A stretch of 64,000 nucleotides of DNA from Burkholderia sp. Bp9142 (lineage in GTDB: Bacteria; Pseudomonadota; Gammaproteobacteria; Burkholderiales; Burkholderiaceae), in NCBI RefSeq assembly GCF_003853415.1, contig NZ_QTPP01000008.1, positions 124,001 through 188,000 of the forward strand, given 5' to 3'. A program made the position numbers and the translations under genes. Shown in pieces: positions 35,712-45,196 of this stretch. Positions within the stretch are counted from its first letter, which is position 1. Every line of letters begins with the position of its first letter. The notes beneath the pieces were generated by a model. That model ran no database searches. It saw only the letters and a program-made list of their open reading frames with translations, and was not told the DNA's origin.

Positions 35712-35995
35712 ACGTGGTTGGCTTGCGCGGAGCATGGTCGTCGCGAGGACATCGGCGCTGGAATGTAAACGGGCGGGAAAAAATGGCCTATAGCGTCCAG
35801 CCGAAGCAGCCGCTTTCGACTGCGGATTCAACCCATCTTTGCCACTCGCTCAGCGGCCCAGTCAAGGGCAGCTTCTAGGGACAATCAGCCGTTCAAATGA
35901 CTGAGCACAAGGGTCCTGGCGTCGTCGATCCGTCGGTCTTTTCGCGCGACAAAAGGCGTGTATAGTCAGGGATCCCCTTGTCTGAGAAAATTGTT

Positions 35996-36277
35996 ATGTC
36001 GACTCTACAACCGAGCATCTACAAGGGGTTCGAACTTTATCCGTTGGTATTTTCACGCCCGTTCCCCCGTTTTGATGCGCATTCCAGGTATGCGGAAGGC
36101 TATGACGTTGCGGTACGCATTTGTCGAGCCGGGGCCGGGCCACACGGTAGCCGTGTGTTTCGGCTCCAGTTGGAGAACGCCGTCTCCGACTTCGGAGTAG
36201 CCAGAAGGAGCGCCTATCAGCGAGGCAGAGATATCATCGACGGAAAAGTGAATGGCGCATCCGTTGCCGACTTGTAA
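35996..36277 (+). CDS. small hypothetical protein (YKGF type), 93 aa
   Basis: Starts MSTLQPSIYKGFELYPLVFS at the ATG at 35996; a TTG at 35978 is also in frame. It has a YKGF motif near the start, a beta-rich middle (YDVAVRICRAG, SRVFRLQLEN) and a helix ending DIIDGKVNG. A related layout (YNGY start, YFKSEDQAL, WARNWVD end) occurs in the 74-aa protein at 37888, which also sits beside an rpsU copy. Function unknown. It precedes the broken rpsU copy by 88 bases. Confidence 0.6.
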   Translation: MSTLQPSIYKGFELYPLVFSRPFPRFDAHSRYAEGYDVAVRICRAGAGPHGSRVFRLQLENAVSDFGVARRSAYQRGRDIIDGKVNGASVADL

Positions 36278-36365
36278 CTAGCTCACGCACCAACAGCGAC
36301 GAACATCCTCCACACGTTCGTATGTGAGGCCGACTACGTCGTTCGAGGCGAGCTCAAGGTTTGAT

Positions 36366-36576
36366 TTGACTCCAACTCCCAAGCTAAATGAACCGCTCGA
36401 AGTCGCGCTGCGCTACTTCCGCAGCGGCCATTGAAAATACCGGTTTGCGGAAGGAACTGCGATCGCGGATGGCTTATGAAAAACCGACGGCCGAACGCAA
36501 GCGTAAGAAGGCAACTGCCGTTGCGCGGCAGCGCCAGCGCATTCGGCGGTCAAAACTGCCAAAGAAGATGTATTGA
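36366..36576 (+). pseudogene. rpsU: frameshifted ribosomal protein bS21 copy
   Basis: A TTG at 36366 opens a frame [19 protein letters not shown] that ends at a TGA at 36432-36434. The next frame continues [20 protein letters not shown] and [20 protein letters not shown] to a stop at 36576. Together they align with the intact bS21 at 37242-37454 ([38 protein letters not shown]). A one-base insertion near 36424 explains the break. Start codon type (TTG) matches the intact copy. Confidence 0.8.
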
Positions 36577-36853
36577 GGCAGTTCGGTTTGCCGGTCGATG
36601 CAGCTAGGTGCCGCCAGCGCGAAGTGGCTGCGGTCCGGGGCCACGTCGGCAATGACGTAACGCACGGAAGACACGGATCGTCGCTGCGTCGATACGCCCA
36701 GTAGGGGATACAGCAAGCACGGCCCGATATCGGCGCTGCCCCCGCCAACGCGACGATTCGTTTCGGGCGGAGGCCCAATCAGATCGAACGGCAGTCGGAA
36801 GCGGTCAAACAAGCCGCTCATACGATGAAGGCCGGACGAAGCCGGAGCAGTCA

Positions 36854-37138
36854 ATGAGAATCGACCGACATTCCGTTCCTCATTATCTGGTTATTCGAAC
36901 TGGTTGCGCGCCCTACGTCTTGAATGCCGATCGCCGGTTGCTTCGCCGCGAAGCAAGTCGCCAATTGTGCGCGTTCGCCAAGGCGCGCGGCAAGCTGACG
37001 TCCATCGAGGACGTGCTTTGGGACAGCTTCGCCGACATCGAAGGCTTCTCAATGACCGAACGTCAGTGCCCGTGTTTCTACACCCTGGTTCAAGGAAATG
37101 AGACCGAGCACCAACTGAGATTGTTAACTACTCTGTGA
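36854..37138 (+). CDS. hypothetical protein, 94 aa
   Basis: ATG at 36854 with GGAG 6 bases upstream. The sequence (MRIDRHSVPHYLVIRTGCAP, then DRRLLRREASRQLCAFAKAR) is mixed helical and strand, with four Cys residues. It lies between the two rpsU modules, in the plus direction. No family or function recognised; it could also be a chance frame in GC-rich DNA. Confidence 0.4.
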   Translation: MRIDRHSVPHYLVIRTGCAPYVLNADRRLLRREASRQLCAFAKARGKLTSIEDVLWDSFADIEGFSMTERQCPCFYTLVQGNETEHQLRLLTTL

Positions 37139-37241
37139 CGTCGTAAGGGCCCTGTTTGCCGGTTCCCCATGCGGAGGTTACGCGAGACGCCCGGCTGGAC
37201 ACTAGACGGCCGCTTCAGCATGGCTGCCCGGCAGTTCCCGG

Positions 37242-37454
37242 TCAGTACCGCTTTTTCGGCGGCAACGACCGTTTGATCTGCTTGCGCAGGCGTGCCACTG
37301 CAGCAGCCTTTTTGCGTTTGCGTTCTGCCGTAGGTTTTTCATAGGCTGTCCGGGCACGAAGCTCTGGAATTAAGCCGGTGCGCTCGATAGCGCGACGGAA
37401 ACGGCGTAATGCAACTTCCACGGGCTCGTCGGGTTTCAGAATTACGGTAGTCAA
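37242..37454 (-). CDS. rpsU: 30S ribosomal protein bS21
   Basis: 70 aa, normal length: [40 protein letters not shown], then [20 protein letters not shown] ending PPKKRY. bS21 binds the platform of the small subunit and helps initiation. The start is TTG at 37454, the only start consistent with family length, supported by AAAGGA 6 bases upstream. Downstream of the cold-shock gene and a small protein gene on the same strand. Confidence 0.9.
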   Translation of the reverse strand: MTTVILKPDEPVEVALRRFRRAIERTGLIPELRARTAYEKPTAERKRKKAAAVARLRKQIKRSLPPKKRY

Positions 37455-37887
37455 TTTTTTCCTTTGTTGACATCCGGCAGCAATGGCCAGTGGTGATGTA
37501 GATGTGCACGCAGCGTCGTGGCACAGATAGGTACGCGAGGGGATTGGTCAGGCACAGCGGCTCGCGCAATACCGGTCCGATGCGAGTCGGGGCGTGCAGT
37601 CCAGCGAGCACTGTTACCGCTGGCTTCACAGGACTACCAATCAAAGGAAGATACGCGACTAACCAACACGCGTCTTTTCGGTGCTGTGCGAAGCGAACTA
37701 GCCCCGTATTGTAACCGAAGGCGGCCATCTGCCCCGCCACTATCGGCGGAGCCAGAAGGAAGGGGGGTTGTCAGCCATGCGTGCCGACGATGCGCAGTTC
37801 GGGATCCCGCGTGATGTTCGGGCGCGCCTTGTTGCACCTACCGTGGTGCCTCAGATGCGTTGGGTGTTTCGAGCCGTGGCGTCGTCT

Positions 37888-38112
37888 TTAGCCGCGCGTG
37901 TCGACCCAGTTGCGTGCCCAGTGGGTCGAGTGCTGCAACGCCTGATCTTCACTCTTGAAGTAATCGAGCGAATAGAACCAGTAGCGGCCTTCCGCTCGCG
38001 CGCTATCGATGCATTCGAGCAGCAGGTTGGATGAAAAGCTACCGTCGGGCAAACAATGCGCCGAAGGTTGGACGGCATAGCCGTTGTATTGTTGAATTTG
38101 TTTGTCTTGCAT
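37888..38112 (-). CDS. small hypothetical protein (YNGY type), 74 aa
   Basis: Starts at the ATG at 38112 (MQDKQIQQYNGYAVQPSAHC) and ends HWARNWVDTRG. It has the same general plan as the 93-aa protein at 35996: a Tyr-x-Gly-aromatic motif, a beta-rich middle (FSSNLLLECIDS, GRYWFYSLDYF), and a C-terminal helix. Situated between the cold-shock gene and rpsU on the same strand. Function unknown; its position hints at a role under low temperature or in translation. Confidence 0.65.
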   Translation of the reverse strand: MQDKQIQQYNGYAVQPSAHCLPDGSFSSNLLLECIDSARAEGRYWFYSLDYFKSEDQALQHSTHWARNWVDTRG

Positions 38113-38390
38113 TTTAATTTTAATGATATTTGAGTGCGCGCGTGCCGTGCGAAAAGTGCACGGGTGCGCAGATTCAAAGCCATTCGAGCCGAATTCTGGC
38201 GCAGTCGAAAAGCGAAAAATGGCGTTGAAACCTGAGGGGAGAATGAGGTGCAACGAGGCGTATGGCGCTTGGCAAGCTGCTCAATAAACAGATGCCAACC
38301 AGGAGCGATCGCGCCAACTGAGGGAGACAAAGCTCCGCGAGGGTGTCGCTGCAACCCGGCATCCGTCGCGGGAGGCCGGGCCCTTCAACT

Positions 38391-38594
38391 TTACAGCGGC
38401 TTGATGTTAGCAGCTTGCAGTCCCTTCGGGCCTTGCTTCGTTTCGAAGCTCACCTTCTGATTTTCAGTCAGCGTCTTGAAGCCGTCGCCCCTGATTTCGG
38501 AGAAGTGAGCGAACAGGTCGTCACCGCCCTTGTCCGGGGTAATGAAGCCAAAGCCTTTGCTGTCGTTGAACCACTTAACGGTGCCGGTATCCAT
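38391..38594 (-). CDS. cold-shock protein (CspA family)
   Basis: 67 aa, usual length. RNA-binding motifs KGFGFI (13-18) and DLFAHF (about 27-32) are intact, and it starts [12 protein letters not shown]. It binds single-stranded RNA and melts structure. The upstream region to about 38760 is long and has no gene, consistent with the long structured leader these genes often carry. Probable head of a csp, small-protein, rpsU gene set on the minus strand. Confidence 0.95.
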   Translation of the reverse strand: MDTGTVKWFNDSKGFGFITPDKGGDDLFAHFSEIRGDGFKTLTENQKVSFETKQGPKGLQAANIKPL

Positions 38595-39295
38595 GAAGAA
38601 TCCTTGAGGAAAAATACGAAGATTTACTCTGTTAAAGAGTGTGTGAAGCTTCAAGGAGGGAGAGGACAACGAATACCGCTGAGGAGCGAGCAATTGATGA
38701 ACAGCAATCGAACTTCTTGAACTTCGAACGCCACGGTACCCGCCGGGTGGTGCCAGCGTCAATACTTATCTTGTAACTGTTTTACTAGGCGGCCCGTTCT
38801 GCAGACGAAGCGATGCGGCCTGCCTGGCTGCGCACCCTTGCCTGGCATGGCGTGCAGGTTAGACAGAGGCGGCGGGCAGGCACAAGCTTAGGGCGGCACC
38901 GCACCTACTACGACGAGATCGAACAGACGGAACTGCGCACCGCACCCGCTAAATTTGTACTAGATCAGCGGACTGACTGGCCGTTTCCAAGGCACAACCG
39001 ACGCCGGAATGACTGGGCTGCGTTCCAAGTGAATGTCGCTTCCTGGCCGGTAGCTGCCAGATACGGCCGGCCGTAGCCGACCCACTACCGTCATTGACCC
39101 TACGAAAACCAGACGTCCGAATTAACAGTCGGCCGGCACCCGGCCGAACGCTGGATTAGCCTCAACGTGGTACCCATCTTTCCGATCGATCGCTTTGCTT
39201 GCCGGTATCGATGCAGCACGCCAAGACGGGGCGGTTCACTTTGGGCTCGGTCATCCCCGGGGGCACGACGGCGACTACCCGGCCCGCGCTCGAAG
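38595..39295. other. intergenic region: csp leader plus non-coding DNA
   Basis: About 700 bases. The part next to the csp gene should contain its promoter and leader. The rest shows no supported coding frame; it contains one copy (39050-39066) of a short repeat also found at 40001-40017. Confidence 0.5.
39050..39066 (+). repeat. 17-base direct repeat, copy 1
   Basis: GTAGCTGCCAGATACGG is identical to 40001-40017. Both copies lie in non-coding DNA on either side of the lipocalin-like gene, in the same orientation, and are followed by similar bases (CCGTAGCCGACCC and GCTCTAGTCGACCC). They may be remnants of a larger dispersed element. Confidence 0.6.
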
Positions 39296-39808
39296 TCATT
39301 TGGCTCGCCTCAGCACGACCTCTCCCGAGCCGCCCCCGGAGGCTGCAGGCGTCGTCCACCTGAGCTCATCGCCCGAGAGGACGAACGGCCTGCGCTGCTC
39401 AACCCCGTTCCAGTTCGGGAACGTGCTCGTATCGATGCGAAAGGTGATGGTTTTATCTGCTTCGTTGACGACGTAAGTGCCGAAGTGGGCGATCGAACCT
39501 TGCACCACGGCGCGGTATTCCTCCGCACTGCCCTTCATTCGATCGTTGGATTCGTATTTCGGCAAGTCGCCGCGCGAATTCACCAGCGCGTAGTGGCCAT
39601 GGCCATCAAAGATCACCAGACCGTGGGGATTGGGCCCGTACATGGGGGTGCGGCTGCCATCCGGACGGACGGTATCGACGGAGACATACGTCCATGCGCC
39701 GGCCAGTTGCTGGTCCAGTGACTGCTGGCTCAACGCGACGCCGGATTGAAGCGTGAGTCCCAGAAGCACCAGTCGCGAAACGGCGCGGACGATGTGGATG
39801 TGATTCAC
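39296..39808 (-). CDS. secreted lipocalin-like domain protein
   Basis: 170 aa from a GTG at 39808, chosen because GAGGAGG lies 8 bases upstream and a signal peptide follows directly (VSRLVLLGLTLQSGVALSQQ). The mature part starts with LAGAWTYVSVDTVRPDGSRT and contains GLVIFDGHGHYALV and FGTYVVNEADKTITFRID, the pattern of the lipocalin-like (lipocalin_5) family found in many proteobacteria. Ligand and role unknown; expected in the periplasm. Confidence 0.75.
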   Translation of the reverse strand: MNHIHIVRAVSRLVLLGLTLQSGVALSQQSLDQQLAGAWTYVSVDTVRPDGSRTPMYGPNPHGLVIFDGHGHYALVNSRGDLPKYESNDRMKGSAEEYRAVVQGSIAHFGTYVVNEADKTITFRIDTSTFPNWNGVEQRRPFVLSGDELRWTTPAASGGGSGEVVLRRAK

Positions 39809-40000
39809 GGAACGCCTCCTCGCGCAAAGCAACCCGTAACGACAAATATAGGATGCAGCCAAGTAAAGACAGGAGGTAATCGCCGCCGGGACGAATGCCC
39901 CGCGCACAAGCGCGCCCGCGTGGCGATCGCAGCCATCGCGATAAGGACTACTGGTCAAAGGCCGCTATTTGGTGCAATTGGCTACGGTCATGGTTGGGCC

Positions 40001-40017
40001 GTAGCTGCCAGATACGG
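40001..40017 (+). repeat. 17-base direct repeat, copy 2
   Basis: Identical to 39050-39066 and in the same orientation, 951 bases away. Confidence 0.6.
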
Positions 40018-40089
40018 TGGGCTCTAGTCGACCCGAAGCGGTCCTTCGCGCGCTTGCGCCCAGACGTTCAGACGTCGGGACTGAAAGGC

Positions 40090-40563
40090 TCATTTTTTCC
40101 TTGGATCGTCAGCAGGATTGACGTAGGTGATACCCCACGGCCCCTCCACGTTGAGCTGGACGACGGTTTCTTCCTTGGTCCAGGCGAAGTGGTGCATTTT
40201 GGGCTGCATCACGATAACGCTGCCCGGGCCCAATGACCTTGTCTTTTCCGGCTCGAGCTTGTCGCCCATGCCGTAGTTGAAAGTCCCGGATAACACGGTT
40301 ACCCGCTCGATCCCCGGGTGCCAGTGGGGCGCCACCTTGGCGTCGGCCGGGAGTTTAATGCGCGCTATGATGGGCCCCTTTTTATCCATTTTTCCTTCGA
40401 TGACCGCAATCTGGGCGCCGGGCAACAGGGGGAAATCCGACCATTTGAGCTCATCCGGGGTGGCAATAATGATGTGGCTTGTCGATTGCGCCCAGCCTGC
40501 AATGGGGGCGGCCAGGCAGGCCGCGACCAACAAGGCGGGAATGGAGAAGTGATTGTTCTTCAC
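40090..40563 (-). CDS. periplasmic cupin-domain protein
   Basis: 157 aa. Signal peptide at residues 1-25 (FSIPALLVAACLAAPIAGWA). The single cupin core contains the metal-binding motif PHWHPGIERVTVLSGTFNYG and a second motif region GSVIVMQPKMHHFAW. Such small secreted cupins bind a metal and may act on small molecules or as sensors; no reaction can be named. Monocistronic, 281 bases after the lipocalin-like gene start. Confidence 0.85.
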   Translation of the reverse strand: MKNNHFSIPALLVAACLAAPIAGWAQSTSHIIIATPDELKWSDFPLLPGAQIAVIEGKMDKKGPIIARIKLPADAKVAPHWHPGIERVTVLSGTFNYGMGDKLEPEKTRSLGPGSVIVMQPKMHHFAWTKEETVVQLNVEGPWGITYVNPADDPRKK

Positions 40564-41121
40564 AGTGCTCTCCTTGGGACGACTGGAGCGGCCAGGTAGA
40601 CCGCCATCTCAGGCTTCGCCGCTTCTCGTATCGACGCCGTTGCTCATCAGCATGATGCCGTTCGCAGCGAAGCAAATTCAAACATAGAAGAAGCAGAAAG
40701 AGGTGCAAATGAGGGAAACCCGGAACCCTGGCGCTCCATACGCGACTGGCCGAAACTGGCGGCGGACAAATGGCATCACGTCCCTCGCAAATTCGCAAAC
40801 TGAAAAAGAAGCCAGCGCCGTTGATCCCCGGGCCGGCTTCTTCGTCGAAGCTGCACGTCAGACGTTCGCGTCATCCAGTCCGCCGCTGACCGCGACACCC
40901 TATTCCTCGGATGAGTGCGGACCGTATCGCGCGAACACATGATTGCGCATCACTCGCCGGCCGTCCCGTTCGGCGCCTGGCGAACCACCGCAGTCAACTC
41001 GTCAATCCGCGCAGCGCAACAACACCGCCCGATCAACCATCTTGCCGCAGACCGTCACCACGCCGCCATTCTGAACCGCGCATCACGTCGAGAATCCGGC
41101 AGATCCCGCCCGCCCCGTCAA
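40564..41121. other. intergenic region without supported gene
   Basis: About 560 bases between the cupin gene start and the stop of the class V aminotransferase-like gene. Short open frames occur but none has a ribosome-binding site or recognisable product. Confidence 0.4.
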
Positions 41122-42399
41122 TCACCAGTTCCCCACCAGCGCTTCGGTAATCGCCAGGAATCGCGCGATATCGTCCGGCGCATGACAATGGAGCGGCGAT
41201 ATCCGCACCGCGCCGCCGAGCCCGAACGACTTCAGCATCCTGCCCGAATACAGGCTCGACGCGACGCGTTCATAGACGATCACGCCATGCTTCTCGTATT
41301 CCCGCACCGCTTGCGTCGGTTCGAGATTCGCGAAGCCGATCCCGACGATCAGGTCGCGCTTCGTCAGGTCGTCGTGATCCCAATAGACTTCAACACCCTC
41401 GATCGACCGCAGCCCGCGACGGCCGCCGCATCCATCGAGCAACGCGGCCAGCAGTGCGCGTTCATGCAGTTCGATCCGCTGCATGCCCTCGACGAACAGC
41501 GTGCGCCGATCATCCGAGTCAAGGAAATACCGCCCGATCCACGTGACGTAATCGACGATCGACGTCACGACCGCAAACTGCGCGGGCGCGGGGCTGCCCA
41601 GCTCCCATACGCCGGTCTCCTTCGCAGCGAGCCGGTGATGCGGCAACGCGGCCGCGCGCGGCGACAGCCACGAGATGCCCGAGCCGCGGCACCCGAAGAA
41701 CTTGTACGGCGCGAAGTTGATCGCGTCGACCGGCGTGCGCTGCAGGTCGATGACACCGTGCGGCGCATGCTGGACCGCGTCGACGACGATGAACAGCCCG
41801 GGTTTCTTCTCCCGCGCACGCGCGACGATCGTCTCGATGTCGAATTTCGCGCCGGAGATGTTCGATGCATACATCACGCTGAGCAGCGCGGTATCGGCGT
41901 CGACCAGCGACACGATCGCATCGACGTCCACCCCGCCGGTCTCCGGATTGCTCGGCGCGATGCGCAGCGTCTTGCCGGTACGTTCCGCGTAGTACGTCAT
42001 CGCGTCGTAGGACGACGGATGCTCGAGCACTGTCGTCACCGCATTGGTACCCGGCACGTTCTCCATGATCGCGCGCACCATGTCGAACATCGCGCCCGAC
42101 GCCGTCAGCGACGCGTATACGGTGCCGCCCTGCGCGTTCAGGATCGTACGAACGTCGTCCTCGCCGCGCGACTGGATCGCCTGGAGATCGAGCGCGCGCG
42201 CATGGATGCGCTCCGGGCAATCGGGCAGCGCATCGATCCGCGCATACGCGTCGACCGCGTCCTTCAACCGGAACGAGCCCCCCGCGTTGTCGAAGAACAG
42301 CCGCTCGCGACCATCGAGGTCACGATCGACGTGATGAAAGCGCGCGTTGACCTGCTGCATCAATGCGTCGGGAAAAAGTGCTCCACGGGTACTGCTCAT
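41122..42399 (-). CDS. class V aminotransferase-fold PLP enzyme (cysteine desulfurase/kynureninase-like)
   Basis: 425 aa. The cofactor lysine is visible in INFAPYKFFGCRGSGISWLS, with VVDAVQHAPHGVIDLQ holding the Asp and His that bind PLP, and NAGGSFRLKDAV near the N-terminus. The family covers cysteine desulfurases, isopenicillin-N-epimerase-like and amino-acid lyases; substrate not known. It lies 53 bases downstream of a DAACS amino/dicarboxylic acid transporter gene on the same strand, so the two probably import and process the same acid. Confidence 0.85.
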   Translation of the reverse strand: MSSTRGALFPDALMQQVNARFHHVDRDLDGRERLFFDNAGGSFRLKDAVDAYARIDALPDCPERIHARALDLQAIQSRGEDDVRTILNAQGGTVYASLTASGAMFDMVRAIMENVPGTNAVTTVLEHPSSYDAMTYYAERTGKTLRIAPSNPETGGVDVDAIVSLVDADTALLSVMYASNISGAKFDIETIVARAREKKPGLFIVVDAVQHAPHGVIDLQRTPVDAINFAPYKFFGCRGSGISWLSPRAAALPHHRLAAKETGVWELGSPAPAQFAVVTSIVDYVTWIGRYFLDSDDRRTLFVEGMQRIELHERALLAALLDGCGGRRGLRSIEGVEVYWDHDDLTKRDLIVGIGFANLEPTQAVREYEKHGVIVYERVASSLYSGRMLKSFGLGGAVRISPLHCHAPDDIARFLAITEALVGNW

Positions 42400-42452
42400 C
42401 TTCGATGCTCCTGTTTGCTTCGGTATGTTGTGCGATGCAGGCATGGCGGCGT

Positions 42453-43781
42453 TCACCCACGCAGCGATTCCAGGTACGCACGGCCCTTCTCGGCGTCGTA
42501 CCGGCCTTCCCATTTCGCGATGACGAGCGGCGCGAGTGCGTTGCCGACGACGTTCAGCGCGGTGCGGCCCATGTCCATGATCCGGTCCACGCCGGCGATG
42601 AATGCCAGCCCTTCGAGCGGCAGCCCCGCACTCGCGAGCGTCGCGAGCATGATCACGAACATGAAGCCCGGCACACCCGCGGCCCCCTTCGACGTGATGA
42701 CCATGGTCAGCGTCAGCAGGATCTGCTGCTGCCAGTCGAGGTGCACGCCGTAGAGCTGCGCGACGAACAGCGTGCCGATGCCGAGATAGATCGACGCGCC
42801 GTCGAGGTTGAACGTGTAGCCGGTCGGCACCACGAACGTCGTGATGCTCTTCGGCACGCCGTAGTCCTCCATCTTCTTCATCAATTGCGGCAGCACGGTC
42901 GCCGAGCTGCAGGTCGAGAACGCGATGATCAGCTCGTCCTTGATCACGCGCAGCAGCGTCAGGATGCGGAACCGGAACAGCCGCGCGGTGAGGCCCAACA
43001 CGGCGATCGCGAACAGCAGGATCGCGAAGTAGGTCACGGCGACCAGCTTCAGCAGCGGCAGCAGCGACCCGAAGCCGAAGCTCGCGACCGTCACCGCGAT
43101 CAGCGCGCACACACCGATCGGCGCATAGCGCATCACCATGTTCGTCACCTTGAACATCGCATCGGCGACGCCCTTGAGCATCGCGATCACCGGCTTGCGG
43201 TGTTCTTCCGGCACCGATTGCAGCCCGAGCCCGAACAGCAGCGAGAAGAAGATCACCGGCAGCAGGTCGCCCTTCGCCATCGACGCGACGATGTTGTCCG
43301 GGATGATGCCGAGCACCAGCGCCATCAGCCCGTGGTGCGCCTGCTGCACCTGTTGCGTCGCTTGCTGGTAGCGGGAAATGTCGGTGTGCCCGAGTTGCGA
43401 CATGTCGGTGCCGACGCCCGGCTGCAGCACGTTGCCGATCACGAGCCCGAGGACGATCGCGATCGTCGTGATCACCTCGAAATACAACAGCGTCTTGATG
43501 CCGATGCGGCCGAGCGACTTGCCGTCGCCCACGCCGGCGATGCCGATCACCATGCTCGTGAATACGATCGGCACGACGATCATCCGCACCAGCTTGATGA
43601 AGATGTCGCCGGCCGGCTGCAGCAATCCGGACACGGCCGTGTCGCGCAATTGCGGGAACCGGGTCAACACGAACCCGGTGGCGATGCCGATGACGAGACC
43701 GATGACGATCTGCCAGGCGAGGCCGATGCGCGGCTTGCGCGCCGCGTCGGGGACGGGTGGGGATTCGACGACGGTGTCCAT
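42453..43781 (-). CDS. DAACS-family dicarboxylate/amino acid:cation symporter
   Basis: 442 aa. Conserved DAACS regions are visible: FSTCSSATVLPQLMKKM (serine-rich motif), TGYTFNLDGASIYLGIGTLF (NLDG), TSKGAAGVPGFMFV (hairpin 2) and IAGVDRIMDMGRTALNVVGN (NVxGN substrate and cation motif). About eight helices plus two re-entrant hairpins are expected. Divergent from the frameshifted LysR gene, with an inverted repeat between them. Confidence 0.9.
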   Translation of the reverse strand: MDTVVESPPVPDAARKPRIGLAWQIVIGLVIGIATGFVLTRFPQLRDTAVSGLLQPAGDIFIKLVRMIVVPIVFTSMVIGIAGVGDGKSLGRIGIKTLLYFEVITTIAIVLGLVIGNVLQPGVGTDMSQLGHTDISRYQQATQQVQQAHHGLMALVLGIIPDNIVASMAKGDLLPVIFFSLLFGLGLQSVPEEHRKPVIAMLKGVADAMFKVTNMVMRYAPIGVCALIAVTVASFGFGSLLPLLKLVAVTYFAILLFAIAVLGLTARLFRFRILTLLRVIKDELIIAFSTCSSATVLPQLMKKMEDYGVPKSITTFVVPTGYTFNLDGASIYLGIGTLFVAQLYGVHLDWQQQILLTLTMVITSKGAAGVPGFMFVIMLATLASAGLPLEGLAFIAGVDRIMDMGRTALNVVGNALAPLVIAKWEGRYDAEKGRAYLESLRG

Positions 43782-43896
43782 GCTGTCTCCAAATAAGGGG
43801 GTCGATTGAACGCGGGCGGCGATGCGGCGCGTTTTCTGGTGAACGCACTCGTTCAGCGACGCGATGGCAGAACCTTAAACAGCCGAAATAGGTAAA

Positions 43897-43932
43897 AAAA
43901 GCGATTTTTTGACATGCGAAAATATCGCTTTT
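43897..43932. promoter_or_regulatory. inverted repeat between symporter and broken LysR gene
   Basis: AAAAGCGAT (43897-43905) and ATCGCTTTT (43924-43932) are perfect complements 18 bases apart in an AT-rich stretch that stands out from the GC-rich surroundings. It lies between divergent genes, the usual place of a LysR-type binding site and promoters. Confidence 0.5.
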
Positions 43933-43955
43933 CCTCATCTATCGAGTGCGAGGCC

Positions 43956-44862
43956 ATGCTCACGTTCAAGCAGATGGAAGCGCTGTACTGGATCGTGCAG
44001 CTCGGATCCTTCGACGCGGCGGCGACACGTCTCAACACGACGCAATCGGCGGTGTCGAAGCGAATCCAGGAGCTCGAACGCGCGTTCGACCTGACCGTGT
44101 TCGATCGCGCCCATCGCAGCGCGCGACTCACCGACAAGGGCGCCGAACTGTTCGACCACGCAAAGGAATTGCTCGCGCAGCGCGACCGCGTCGTCGAGCG
44201 GATCAGCGCTGGTGCGGCATGTCCGGATCGGCGTGACCGAACTGACCGCGCTGACCTGGCTGCCGCGCCTGGTCGCGGCGATCCAGGCCGCGTATCCGCG
44301 GGTGCACGTGGAGGCCGAGGTGGACCTGACCGCGACGCTACGCGAGCGTCTCGCGGCCGACACGATCGACCTGATCGTCGTCCCGCAGATTCATGCGACG
44401 GAATCGTTCGCGGCGACGGTGGTCGGCGAAGTCGACAATGCGTGGATGTGCGCGGCGGGGCTCATGCCGAAGCGCACGGCAACCCTTTCGCTGACGGACA
44501 TCGCCCGGTTTCCGCTCATCCTGCAAGGCAACCTGTCGGGCACCGGGCACCTGTACACGCGCTTCCTGCAGGAACACGGCGTCGCGATGCAGCGCGTGCT
44601 GTCGAGCAACAGCCTGATCGCGCAGATCGGCCTGACGCTGTCGGGGCTGGGCGTCAGCTATCTGCCGAAGGCGTGCGTCGCGCATCTGGTCTCATGTGAA
44701 GCGCTGGAGATCGTGCGCACGCGGCCGGCGCTGCCGCCGGTTCGCTACGTCGCGCTGCATCGCGCCGAGCGCGCCCATTCGCTGACGGCGGAAATCGTCC
44801 GGCTGGCGGTGCAGGCGTGCGATTTCAGCAAGAGCCTGCTGGACCCCGATGCGCACGACTAG
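43956..44862 (+). pseudogene. LysR-family regulator, frameshifted
   Basis: The first frame encodes a complete LysR helix-turn-helix (MLTFKQMEALYWIVQLGSFD, then TQSAVSKRIQELERAFDLTV) up to RDRVVERIS near 44208. The substrate domain then continues in the next frame from LVRHVRIGVTELTALTWLPR to the stop at 44862. The joint ATCAGCGCTGGTGCG fits a small deletion, for example 5 or 8 bases. Without frameshift correction the regulator is lost; a sequencing error is possible. It is divergent from the DAACS/PLP-enzyme pair it presumably controlled. Confidence 0.8.
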
Positions 44863-45196
44863 TGCGACATCCCGCAACTGGCGGTGCCGCACGGTGGAAC
44901 GGCAACGCAGCATCGTCGGGGCACATTCGCGCAGGAGATCGACGAGCAGCGAGGCCCTGCACCCGGTCACCGCAATCAAGGCGCCGCTGAACCGGCAATC
45001 TGCTGCCCCGCACAAACCGGGGATCGGGTTGTACCGGCCCCAGGCACGAGGCGCCACCGGCGCAATCGCTGCCGGGCAATCGGTCGCGACGCGGCGCTAG
45101 CGCAAACCCCGCCCCCGGTTGCACTGTTCATCGCCGTTCGCGTCCTGTATTGTCCTTCCATTCCCGGTTGCAGAACCGGTGCATGGGAGGCTCACG
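44863..45196. other. intergenic region upstream of second DAACS gene
   Basis: About 330 bases. I find no supported coding frame. The 3' end carries GGGAGG at 45185-45190, the ribosome-binding site of the symporter gene. Confidence 0.4.
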
